Part shown: positions 20,962 to 28,593 of the stretch, piece after piece
Position numbering within the stretch: position 1 is the stretch's first letter
Layout: the number at the start of each line of letters is the position of its first letter
The notes under the pieces: model-generated
Database searches by the model: none
Seen by the model: only the letters and a program-made list of their open reading frames with translations
Told to the model about the DNA's origin: nothing
IMG/VR virus record: IMGVR_UViG_3300008735_000019
Span: 1 to 45,215 of that record
Source of the DNA: a virus
DNA: 45,215 nt
Strand: one strand, 5' to 3'
Made by a program: the position numbers and the translations under genes

Positions 20962-22602
20962 ATGGATAAAAAATGGTTAGACAGAGGTGCTTGTCCTAAG
21001 TGTGGCTCTAGTGATGGTAATGTAAACCATTCAGAGGGATATAGCTTTTGCTTTGTCTGTGAAACTAGATTTGGAGAGAGTATGCAAACAGAAACAATAA
21101 TACCTATGAAGAGAGAAAGTAATATAAAAACTGTAGGTACTTTAGGTGCATTAACTGAACGTAGTATATCTAAAGAAACTGCACAAAAATATAATACAGA
21201 TGTGAAGGTAAATGGAAATATGAATACCCATCACATCTATAAATACTTTGATGAGAGTGGAAATAATATAGGAAATAAAGTACGTAATGTTTCTACCAAA
21301 GATATGTGGGTTGAAGGTAATATGACTGAAGCATTATTGTTTGGTCAGAATATCTTTGCTCCTAATGGTAAATATATAACTATAACTGAGGGTGAAGTAG
21401 ATGCCATGTCTGCTTACGAATTACTAGGTAGCAAGTGGGCATGTGTTTCTATTAAGACAGGAGCAGGGTCAGCATTACGTGATTGTAAAAAAGCATTTGA
21501 ATATCTTGATAGCTTTGACCAGATAGTTATATCATTTGATATGGACAAGCAAGGTAGAGAAGCAAGTGAAAAGGTTGCACAATTATTTTCACCTAACAAG
21601 TGTAAGATTATGCATATGGAACACAAAGATGCGAATGAATATTTACAAGTAAATAAACGTGAAGAATTTACTAGAGCATGGTGGAATGCACAACCATTTA
21701 CACCTGCAGGAATAGTTAATCTAAAAGATTTAAAGAGTACATTATTTGAAGAAGAGTATTGTGAGACATGTCTTTATCCTTGGACTAAATTAAATGATAA
21801 GACTTATGGTATGCGTACAGGTGAGTTAATTACCTTTACAAGTGGTGCAGGTATGGGTAAGTCTTCTATTATGAGAGAGTTGATGTATCATATGTTAAAG
21901 AATACAAATGATAATGTAGGTATACTTGCATTGGAAGAAGGTATAAAAAATACTACCTTTAATATCATGTCAGTAGATGCTAATGCTAGATTATATATTA
22001 ATGAAGTACGTAAGAAATATAGTCAAGAAGAATTAGATACATGGTTTGATAATACTGTAGGTACAGGAAGGTTCTTTGCTTTTGACCACTTTGGTTCTAT
22101 TAATAATGATGAAATACTTTCAAGAGTTAGGTTCATGGCACAGGCATTGGATTGTAAATGGATATTCCTTGACCATCTATCTATCCTTGTATCAGGTCAG
22201 GAAGATAATGATGAAAGAAAATCTATTGATATTCTTATGACTAAGTTACGTTCATTAGTAGAACAAACAGGTATAGGATTACTATTAGTGTCACACTTAC
22301 GTAGACCTACAGGAGATAGAGGACATGAGGATGGGAAGGAAGTCTCTCTATCACATCTTCGTGGTTCTGCTTCTATTGCTCACCTATCTGATAGTGTTGT
22401 AGCATTAGAGAGAGACCAACAAGCTGAAGATGAAGTGTTAGCAAATACAACTACCATACGCATATTAAAGAATAGATATACAGGAGATACAGGTATAGCT
22501 ACACACTTATTTTATGATAGAGAGACAGGTCGTATGAAAGAAATTTCTAATCCTTATGAAGTAGATGATAATAATTCTGGTGATGAGGAGATACCATTTT
22601 AA
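20962..22602 (+). CDS. T7 gp4-like primase-helicase
   Basis: A 546-aa fusion. N-terminal zinc finger with Cys at 11, 14, 30, 33 reads the primer template; TOPRIM primase core carries Glu143 and the D-x-D pair at 193/195; the RecA-type helicase has Walker A SGAGMGKSS at about 294-302, a Walker B-like WIFLDH and a SHLRR arginine region. It unwinds DNA and makes primers at the fork. I place the start at 20962, after the previous stop, instead of an in-frame TTG/ATG at 20941/20944 that overlaps it. Confidence 0.9.
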   Translation: MDKKWLDRGACPKCGSSDGNVNHSEGYSFCFVCETRFGESMQTETIIPMKRESNIKTVGTLGALTERSISKETAQKYNTDVKVNGNMNTHHIYKYFDESGNNIGNKVRNVSTKDMWVEGNMTEALLFGQNIFAPNGKYITITEGEVDAMSAYELLGSKWACVSIKTGAGSALRDCKKAFEYLDSFDQIVISFDMDKQGREASEKVAQLFSPNKCKIMHMEHKDANEYLQVNKREEFTRAWWNAQPFTPAGIVNLKDLKSTLFEEEYCETCLYPWTKLNDKTYGMRTGELITFTSGAGMGKSSIMRELMYHMLKNTNDNVGILALEEGIKNTTFNIMSVDANARLYINEVRKKYSQEELDTWFDNTVGTGRFFAFDHFGSINNDEILSRVRFMAQALDCKWIFLDHLSILVSGQEDNDERKSIDILMTKLRSLVEQTGIGLLLVSHLRRPTGDRGHEDGKEVSLSHLRGSASIAHLSDSVVALERDQQAEDEVLANTTTIRILKNRYTGDTGIATHLFYDRETGRMKEISNPYEVDDNNSGDEEIPF

Positions 22603-22865
22603 TGAAATGTTGGTATTGTAATACAGAATTAATATGGGGTGGAGACCATGACATTGAAGAAGAAGATTCTGAGTACTGTATAGAAACAAATTTACATTGT
22701 CCTCAATGTGATTCTTTTGTAATGGTTTACCTACCTAAAGATAAAATGTGGGATCACTATTGTCCTGTGGAAGAAACAGAAATGTCTATTGGTAAAGATG
22801 AAGAATGTAATTGGTGTGGTGCAACAGAAGATTGTGAGTGGAAGGAAAATGAGAGCAGTAGTTGA
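22602..22865 (+). CDS. small zinc-ribbon protein
   Basis: An 87-aa acidic protein with paired Cys motifs CWYC, CPQC and CNWCG, consistent with zinc binding. It overlaps the helicase stop by one base and the polymerase start by 17 bases, so it is translated with replication proteins. It may be a replication accessory factor; no specific role can be read. Confidence 0.65.
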   Translation: MKCWYCNTELIWGGDHDIEEEDSEYCIETNLHCPQCDSFVMVYLPKDKMWDHYCPVEETEMSIGKDEECNWCGATEDCEWKENESSS

Positions 22866-24483
22866 TATAGAAACAGACAGTTTAAATCCTACAGTAGTTC
22901 ATTGTGTAGTGGCTAAAGATATAGATACAGGTAAGGTCTATCCTTTTCCACCTGACCTGTTGCATGGATTTAGAGATTGGTCACATGGAGTAGACCAATT
23001 TATTATGCATAATGGTTTATCTTTTGATGCACCTATTCTTAATAAGTTATTGAATACAAATATAAAACCTAGTCAGATTGTAGATACGTTAATACTATCA
23101 CAACTATTTAATCCTATTCGAGATGATGGTCATAGCTTGGAAGCATGGGGTAAGAAATTACAAATGCCTAAAGGAGAAGTAGAAACTTTTGATATATATA
23201 CAGATGATATGTTAGAGTATTGTAAACAGGATGTGAATATAACTCATAAACTTTATGATATTTTAAAACAGGAAGGTAAAGGATTTTCTAAATCTTCTAT
23301 CAATCTTGAGCATAGAGTAAGATTAATTGTTAATCAACAAGAATCAAATGGGTTTGCTTTAGATTTACAGAAGACTATGTGTTTATTTAATCAATTAAAA
23401 GATGAAGCATATGAGTTAGAGAAGTGGGGAAGAACACATTTTGATCCAACAGTTATAGAATTAAAAACAAAAACAAAATATATACCATTTAATATAGGTT
23501 CAAGACAACAGATTGCAGAACAATTAGTAAATCTAGGTTGGAAACCAACACATCATACAGATAAAGGTAACATAATAGTAAGTGAAGAAGTATTAGATAG
23601 TTTAGATATACCTGAAGCTAAAAAGTTTTCAAGATTTTTATTATTACAAAAACGTATAGCACAAATTAAGTCATGGATAGAAGCATGTAGTGATACAGAT
23701 GGTAGAGTACATGGGAGAGTACATACATTAAAAACTATTACAGGTCGTATGGCACATCATTCACCTAACATGGCTCAAGTTCCTGCAGTTCGTTCTCCCT
23801 ATGGAAAAGAGTGTAGGGATTGTTGGACTATTGATAATCCTTATACTCATTCTATAGTAGGTACTGATGCAAGTGGATTAGAATTAAGATGTCTTGCTCA
23901 TTTAATGAATGATAAAAAGTTTACAGATATATTATTAACAGGAGATGTCCATACAGCTAATATGAAAATGGCAGGATTAACTAATCGAGATCAGGCAAAG
24001 ACATTTATCTATGCATTTATGTATGGTGCAGGTGCATCTAAGATAGGTAAGATTGTTGGAGCAGGTGCAAAGGAAGGACAGATATTAATTAATAAATTCC
24101 TTTCTAATATGCCAGCATTAAAAAGAGTACGTGATTCTGTTACGAAAGCATCAAGGAAAGGTGTTATTAAGGGTATAGATGGTAGGTTATTACGTATAAG
24201 AAGCCCACATAGTGCTTTAAACACCCTTATACAGGGTGCTGGAGCAGTAGTATGTAAGCTATGGTTAATCAATATGATTAAACGTATTAAACAAACAGGT
24301 GTGGATGCTAAACTTATTGCATCTATACATGATGAATACCAATTTGAAGTAGCTAACAAAGACATTAATAAATTTGGAAGAGTAACAAAGGATGCTATGA
24401 AAGATACTGAGATACAATTACAAATGAAATGTCCTCTAGATAATGAATGGAAGGTAGGAAAGACATGGGCACAGACACATTAG
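22849..24483 (+). CDS. family A DNA polymerase (T7-like)
   Basis: I choose ATG 22849 (after GGAAGGAAA) since Exo I follows at once: DIETD with Asp6 and Glu8. Exo II contains HNGLSFD (Asp60), Exo III CKQDVN (Asp128), so 3'-5' proofreading looks intact. Polymerase motif A has the catalytic Asp340 (GTDASGLELR), motif B runs Arg380, Lys384, Tyr388, Tyr392, and motif C is HDE at 494-496. The residue matching E. coli Phe762 is Tyr388, as in T7. Length 544 aa. Neighbours are primase-helicase and endonuclease VII. Confidence 0.93.
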   Translation: MRAVVDIETDSLNPTVVHCVVAKDIDTGKVYPFPPDLLHGFRDWSHGVDQFIMHNGLSFDAPILNKLLNTNIKPSQIVDTLILSQLFNPIRDDGHSLEAWGKKLQMPKGEVETFDIYTDDMLEYCKQDVNITHKLYDILKQEGKGFSKSSINLEHRVRLIVNQQESNGFALDLQKTMCLFNQLKDEAYELEKWGRTHFDPTVIELKTKTKYIPFNIGSRQQIAEQLVNLGWKPTHHTDKGNIIVSEEVLDSLDIPEAKKFSRFLLLQKRIAQIKSWIEACSDTDGRVHGRVHTLKTITGRMAHHSPNMAQVPAVRSPYGKECRDCWTIDNPYTHSIVGTDASGLELRCLAHLMNDKKFTDILLTGDVHTANMKMAGLTNRDQAKTFIYAFMYGAGASKIGKIVGAGAKEGQILINKFLSNMPALKRVRDSVTKASRKGVIKGIDGRLLRIRSPHSALNTLIQGAGAVVCKLWLINMIKRIKQTGVDAKLIASIHDEYQFEVANKDINKFGRVTKDAMKDTEIQLQMKCPLDNEWKVGKTWAQTH

Positions 24484-25031
24484 AACAATTTACTTTGTTT
24501 GATATGAATGAAGAAGATTATATATCTGATGATATATCTACACATAAATGTAGAGAGTGTGAAAAAGTTAAACCTGTTCATTCTTTTAATACTAAAAATA
24601 TAATACCTCCTCAAAAAAAAGAAGGAAGTTTTTTTCCTGTTCGTAGACAAACACATAAAGGAGATGTTCAGCTATTTGTTTTATTTAATACTTGTAAAGA
24701 GTGTGATGCTAAAGGAAGAGCAGGAAGACATGCTAGATTACGTATGTATCCTAACCCTCCTGAAGGTTATCATTGTCCTATATGTAAAAAAAATGAAGAA
24801 GAAATTTTTAGTAATCAAATAATTGTAGATAAAGACTATAATATTTATAAAAGAAAATATGATTTAAAGAGTGCTTGGCATCTTGACCATGACCATAAAA
24901 CAGGAGAGTTTAGAGGTTGGTTATGTAGAACTTGTAATACAGGATTAGGAGCAATGGGAGATACTATAGAAGGTCTTGAGAGAGCTATTAAATATTTGAA
25001 AGGAGACTTTGATGGAAGTACAGGAATTTAA
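24465..25031 (+). CDS. endonuclease VII-like resolvase
   Basis: Start 24465 follows AGGAAAGAC and lies inside the end of the polymerase gene. The 188-aa protein has an N-terminal Cys pair (CRECEK), a central pair (CKEC, CPIC) and the endonuclease VII core HLDHDHKTGEFRGWLC-RTCN near residues 140-160, with the Leu-Gly tail typical of the family. Endonuclease VII (T4 gp49 type) cuts branched DNA, clearing Holliday junctions before packaging and degrading host DNA. Confidence 0.88.
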   Translation: MGTDTLEQFTLFDMNEEDYISDDISTHKCRECEKVKPVHSFNTKNIIPPQKKEGSFFPVRRQTHKGDVQLFVLFNTCKECDAKGRAGRHARLRMYPNPPEGYHCPICKKNEEEIFSNQIIVDKDYNIYKRKYDLKSAWHLDHDHKTGEFRGWLCRTCNTGLGAMGDTIEGLERAIKYLKGDFDGSTGI

Positions 25032-25554
25032 AGGTAGAAAAGATCATGCTGATTATATCAAACGTGGTATAGCAGTAGAAAACTATTTTGTTAAGGAAGC
25101 AAAGAAGAGAGATTATAATATATGGATTGCTTCTGAAGAACAAAATATAAAACAGCATATAGATTTAGTGCTACAAAAAGATGGAAAGGAGTTTAGTGTA
25201 GATGTAAAAGCTATAAGGACAGGGAATAAAAGTAGAGTACCTGATGATACTTGGATTGTTGTAGAATTTTTAAATACTATGGGTGATAAAGGTTGGCTCT
25301 ATGGTAGTGCTGACTACATAGTGTTTGAAAGAATAAAAGATTTTGTATTTTGTAGTACAAAAGAATTAGTAGTTCTGGCACATAAACTTGTGAATAGAAA
25401 TGACAGAGTTTCTAGTTATAAGGATGCTGAATACAAAGTTTGGGGTAGATTATATCAGGGTAAAAAAGATTTAATATCTAGGATGGAGATGTCCAAGATA
25501 TTAGAATTAAAAAATACTTTTATATGGAAAAAAACTGTTGACATTTCTAATTAG
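25012..25554 (+). CDS. probable PD-(D/E)xK nuclease or resolvase-like protein
   Basis: The start at 25012 follows AAAGGAGACTTTG. A 180-aa protein with EENYF-like helix front, then QHIDLVLQKDGKEFSVDVKA, in which Asp at about 52 and the D-V-K of the second strand fit the PD-(D/E)xK fold. Similar small nucleases of phages act in recombination or host DNA breakdown. Placed between endonuclease VII and the ssDNA-binding protein. Confidence 0.6.
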   Translation: MEVQEFKGRKDHADYIKRGIAVENYFVKEAKKRDYNIWIASEEQNIKQHIDLVLQKDGKEFSVDVKAIRTGNKSRVPDDTWIVVEFLNTMGDKGWLYGSADYIVFERIKDFVFCSTKELVVLAHKLVNRNDRVSSYKDAEYKVWGRLYQGKKDLISRMEMSKILELKNTFIWKKTVDISN

Positions 25555-25566
25555 ATGTGTCATAAT
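25538..25566 (+). promoter_or_regulatory. extended -10 promoter for the ssDNA-binding gene
   Basis: TTGACA (25538-25543), 17-bp spacer, TGT-CATAAT (-10 at 25561-25566), at the end of the nuclease gene. The block GTGTCATAATTAC is repeated exactly at the Hsp20 promoter (30828-30856). Confidence 0.8.
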
Positions 25567-25599
25567 TACTTTATTAATAACTAGAAAAGGAGTACACCT

Positions 25600-26079
25600 A
25601 TGAGTGTAATAAAAGGAAACGCATATTGGGCATCAATCGTCAGCCCAAATACTACATTCGATTCAGATGGAGTATGGTCAATAGACGTAGGTAATCTTGA
25701 TAAGAAAAACATTGAGATTGCTAAAAATGATGGTCTCGAAATTAAGAATAAAGGAGATGATCGTGGAGATTTTGTTACTGTTAAACGTAAAGTTAGACGT
25801 AAGGATGGTAGCATGAATAAAGCACCTGAAGTTAAGGATGCACAAAAACGTACCATGATTAATACATTAATTGGTAATGGTTCAGAAGTCAATGTACTTT
25901 ATAGTACATATGAATGGGAGTTCAAAGGTCGTTCTGGAGTATCTGCTGATTTACGTGCTATACAGGTAACTAATTTAGTACCTTACAATGTAGACGCTGA
26001 TGCAGATGAAGCTTTTGAAATAGTTCCTGATGGATTTGTAAGTAATGAATCTGATGAGGAAGTGTCTTTCGCTTCTTAA
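25600..26079 (+). CDS. gp2.5-like ssDNA-binding protein
   Basis: A 159-aa protein preceded by its own promoter and ribosome site AAAGGAGTACACCT. It has the OB-fold-like beta pattern of T7 gp2.5 relatives and an acidic C-terminus (ESDEEVSFAS), the usual contact point for polymerase and helicase. The N-terminal half of the gene at 17702 is a paralogue. Codon use appears tuned (more CGT, GGT, TAC choices), as expected for an abundant protein. A hairpin follows at 26093-26128. Confidence 0.78.
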   Translation: MSVIKGNAYWASIVSPNTTFDSDGVWSIDVGNLDKKNIEIAKNDGLEIKNKGDDRGDFVTVKRKVRRKDGSMNKAPEVKDAQKRTMINTLIGNGSEVNVLYSTYEWEFKGRSGVSADLRAIQVTNLVPYNVDADADEAFEIVPDGFVSNESDEEVSFAS

Positions 26080-26092
26080 CCAACCAAGAAAG

Positions 26093-26128
26093 GATGGAGA
26101 GGTGCTACTGAACGAGTATCTCTCCATT
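26093..26128 (+). terminator. hairpin after the ssDNA-binding gene
   Basis: ATGGAGAG (26094-26101) pairs with CTCTCCAT (26120-26127), with an extra G-U pair outside and an inner TACT/AGTA helix. A weak U-rich tail (TATTTATT) follows. It resembles the GAGAGG/CCTCTC stems after the capsid and Hsp20 genes. Confidence 0.55.
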
Positions 26129-26135
26129 ATTTATT

Positions 26136-26999
26136 ATGAAAACAATAGATACATTAGTCAAAGATATTTATTCTTTATTTGATTCTAATATTGATAATAA
26201 AATAGATGAGAAAAAATTAGAAGAAAATTTAGATATATTTGTGAATGGTTTAAAAGAAGTTGTAACTGAATTTTTTAAAGAGAAACCTGCAGTAAAACGT
26301 AACTTACGTTTATCTTCTATAGGTAGACCTGCAAGACAACTTTGGTATGATAAAAATTCAGACAAAGATGTAATACCATTAGAACCTAGTACACGTATTA
26401 AGTTTTTATATGGTCATATTCTTGAGGAAGTATTACTTCTCTTCACACGTGTTGCAGGACATACAGTAACTGATCAACAAAAACAAATTGATGTTGGTGG
26501 TATTAAAGGACACCAAGATTGTATGATTGATGGTGTATTGGTTGATTGTAAGAGTGCATCAGGTAAAAGCTTTGAGAAGTTTGCTAAAGGAAATCTTCAT
26601 GCTGATGATCCCTTTGGATATATAGCACAAATATCAGCTTATGCTGAAGGTAATAATGTAGATGCAGGAGCATTCCTTGTTATAAATAAACAGAATGGAG
26701 AGATATGTTTAACACATGTACATTCAATGGAAATGATTGATGCTAAAGAAAGAGTTGAATATCTTAAAGGAGTTATGGAGAAAGACAATCCACCTGATAA
26801 GTGTTATCCTGATGTGCCTGATGGAGCTAGTGGTAATCGTAAGCTTGCTATTGGTTGCATCTATTGTCCACATAAGCGTACTTGTTGGAGTGATGCGAAT
26901 GAAGGTAAAGGGTTACGTGTATTTCAGTATGCAAAAGGTTACAGGTTTCTTACGCAAGTTAATAGGACACCTGATGTAGAGGAAGTTACAACATGGTAA
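26136..26999 (+). CDS. RecB/Cas4-like exonuclease
   Basis: A 287-aa PD-(D/E)xK nuclease: helix motif GHILEE, then GIKGHQDCMIDGVLVDCKSASG with catalytic Asp and the D-C-K triad, Q-x3-Y (QISAYA), and a C-terminal Cys set (CIYCPHKRTCW) like the iron-sulfur cluster segment of Cas4/AddB-type nucleases. T7-like phages use an exonuclease here to recycle host DNA and process ends. The ATG lacks a clear ribosome site; the hairpin just upstream may affect translation. Confidence 0.78.
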   Translation: MKTIDTLVKDIYSLFDSNIDNKIDEKKLEENLDIFVNGLKEVVTEFFKEKPAVKRNLRLSSIGRPARQLWYDKNSDKDVIPLEPSTRIKFLYGHILEEVLLLFTRVAGHTVTDQQKQIDVGGIKGHQDCMIDGVLVDCKSASGKSFEKFAKGNLHADDPFGYIAQISAYAEGNNVDAGAFLVINKQNGEICLTHVHSMEMIDAKERVEYLKGVMEKDNPPDKCYPDVPDGASGNRKLAIGCIYCPHKRTCWSDANEGKGLRVFQYAKGYRFLTQVNRTPDVEEVTTW

Positions 27000-27769
27000 A
27001 CCATTGGGTTAGGTATGATACTGAAGAATCTTTCGTACCTAATCTTGATAAGTTTGGTTTTGTTTATATCATAACCAATATGAAATCAGGTAAAGCATAC
27101 GTAGGTTGTAAGCAATATTTTAGAGGTAAATCTAAAAAGAAAATGCAATGGGAAACTTATATAGGTTCTTCCAAGTATCTTAAAGCTGATATAGAAAAGA
27201 TAGGTAAAGAACATTTTACTTTTGAAGTTATAGCAGAATATAAAAACAAAAGAAGTTTACGATACTATGAAGCATACTATCAAATGAAATGGGATGTACT
27301 TACTGCTGTGATAGAAGGTACAGATGAACCTGCTTATTATAATTCTTATGTAGGTGGTAAATTTTATAGACCTGTTGAAAGTTATCAAGATCCTGACTAT
27401 TTAAAAAAACTTAGTGACTCTCATAAAGGACAGAAAGTATCTGATGAAACAAGAAAAAAACTTAGTGAGAAATTAAGTGGTTCTAATAATGGTATGTTTG
27501 GAAAGAAACAAACAGATGAAGCTAAAAAAAAGATAGGTGAATTTCAAAAAAAATTAAGTCGTAATGGTAGACCACCAGAAGTAAAAGAAAAGATACGTCA
27601 ATCTTTATTAGGACATAAAGTATCTGATGAAACCAGAAAGAAACTTAGTAAAGCTCATAAAGGTCATCCAATTTCAAATAAAACTAAAGGTATACTTTCT
27701 AAAAAAATGAAATTAATTTGGAAAAAAAGAAAGGAGGTAAAAGATGTCAGTAAAAAAGTCAATGTATGA
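26993..27769 (+). CDS. GIY-YIG homing endonuclease with NUMOD3 repeats
   Basis: A 258-aa protein. GIY-YIG domain at about 20-110: VYIIT at 24-28, YVG at 36-38, and a catalytic-type Glu in RYYEAYYQ. The C-terminal half has NUMOD3-type DNA-binding repeats (SDETRKKLSE at two sites with similar LSKAHKGHPIS). Such enzymes cut intronless or insertion-free alleles and spread with their neighbours. It overlaps the exonuclease end by 7 bases, an intimate insertion next to a key gene. Confidence 0.85.
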   Translation: MVNHWVRYDTEESFVPNLDKFGFVYIITNMKSGKAYVGCKQYFRGKSKKKMQWETYIGSSKYLKADIEKIGKEHFTFEVIAEYKNKRSLRYYEAYYQMKWDVLTAVIEGTDEPAYYNSYVGGKFYRPVESYQDPDYLKKLSDSHKGQKVSDETRKKLSEKLSGSNNGMFGKKQTDEAKKKIGEFQKKLSRNGRPPEVKEKIRQSLLGHKVSDETRKKLSKAHKGHPISNKTKGILSKKMKLIWKKRKEVKDVSKKVNV

Positions 27770-27974
27770 ATCAGCATTATCTGAGTTTGAATCAACAAGA
27801 GATAAAGCTATTTCTACTGCACGTATATACTTGGAACATCCTGTTGGTATAGGAGAACATCCCCAAGTTATTGATGAATTTATTAAGCAAATAAAAATAG
27901 CTGCTGAAAATGAAGAAGCTATTTATATGTTGCAAAATGCATTCCAAGACGAGATAAGTCCAAAAGAAAAATGA
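27744..27974 (+). CDS. 76-aa hypothetical protein
   Basis: ATG follows AAAGGAGGTAAAAG, a strong ribosome site within the end of the homing endonuclease gene. Helical, acidic product with no recognised domain. Confidence 0.6.
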   Translation: MSVKKSMYESALSEFESTRDKAISTARIYLEHPVGIGEHPQVIDEFIKQIKIAAENEEAIYMLQNAFQDEISPKEK

Positions 27975-27977
27975 TAG

Positions 27978-28313
27978 ATGGAACAAGACTATTTCAGTAT
28001 AACATTGGATGTATCTTCTAAGAATGGGGAACGACCAGAAAGAGTTTTATTTTTATCTGTTATACTACAAGCATTGTTAGATGCTACTAAAACAAAGAGT
28101 AAAGTTGAAACTCCTCAAACAAGTATTGAGAGAGAACGAGCACGTGCCTGGTTTTTCTGTAGTGTAGGTGTAACGTGTGATGATTTTGAGGATGTATGTT
28201 ATAATGCAGGTCTTAGTCCTGAATATACAAGAAGCTTTGCATATAAAGTAATTCATTCAAAGGAGATAGGATATGTCAGACAAAAAATTAAAAGAGTTCT
28301 CGATAAAAAATGA
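27978..28313 (+). CDS. 111-aa hypothetical protein
   Basis: Mostly helical, with ERERARAWFFCSVGVTCDDF in the centre and a basic C-terminus. The central helix-turn-like order might bind DNA, and similar small proteins occur in marine phages, but I cannot name a family. Overlaps the next gene by 41 bases. Confidence 0.6.
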   Translation: MEQDYFSITLDVSSKNGERPERVLFLSVILQALLDATKTKSKVETPQTSIERERARAWFFCSVGVTCDDFEDVCYNAGLSPEYTRSFAYKVIHSKEIGYVRQKIKRVLDKK

Positions 28314-28593
28314 GAGACATAGAGATTATATGAAAAGAAAAAATGCTGAAGAACAAATGATTGCAGAAGAAAAAGTATTAGCAAGTAATCAACAGATAGG
28401 TGGTAGTCATTACAAAGATTGTGCTATACAACCCATTGATTTTATCATGGCAAATAACTTTGGATTTTGTGAAGGTAATATAATAAAATATACTACCAGA
28501 CATAAGAAAAAAGGTGAAGGTAAAAAAGATTTAGAAAAAGTAATTCACTATGCACAACTATTAATTGAAAAGAAATATGGAGATGAAAGATAA
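28273..28593 (+). CDS. DUF3310 protein (nucleotide kinase-like)
   Basis: After a charged N-terminus the protein shows the DUF3310 signature: QIGGSHYKDCAIQPIDF, then GNIIKYTTRHKKK and KDLEKVIHYAQLLIE. DUF3310 proteins are common in phages and are sometimes called nucleotide kinases; activity is not established. Encoded just before ribonucleotide reductase (TAATG overlap), consistent with nucleotide metabolism. Confidence 0.85.
   Translation: MSDKKLKEFSIKNERHRDYMKRKNAEEQMIAEEKVLASNQQIGGSHYKDCAIQPIDFIMANNFGFCEGNIIKYTTRHKKKGEGKKDLEKVIHYAQLLIEKKYGDER

Noticed and set aside
24009-24365. 118-aa minus-strand frame
   Set aside because: Lies entirely opposite the polymerase core motifs; a shadow frame.
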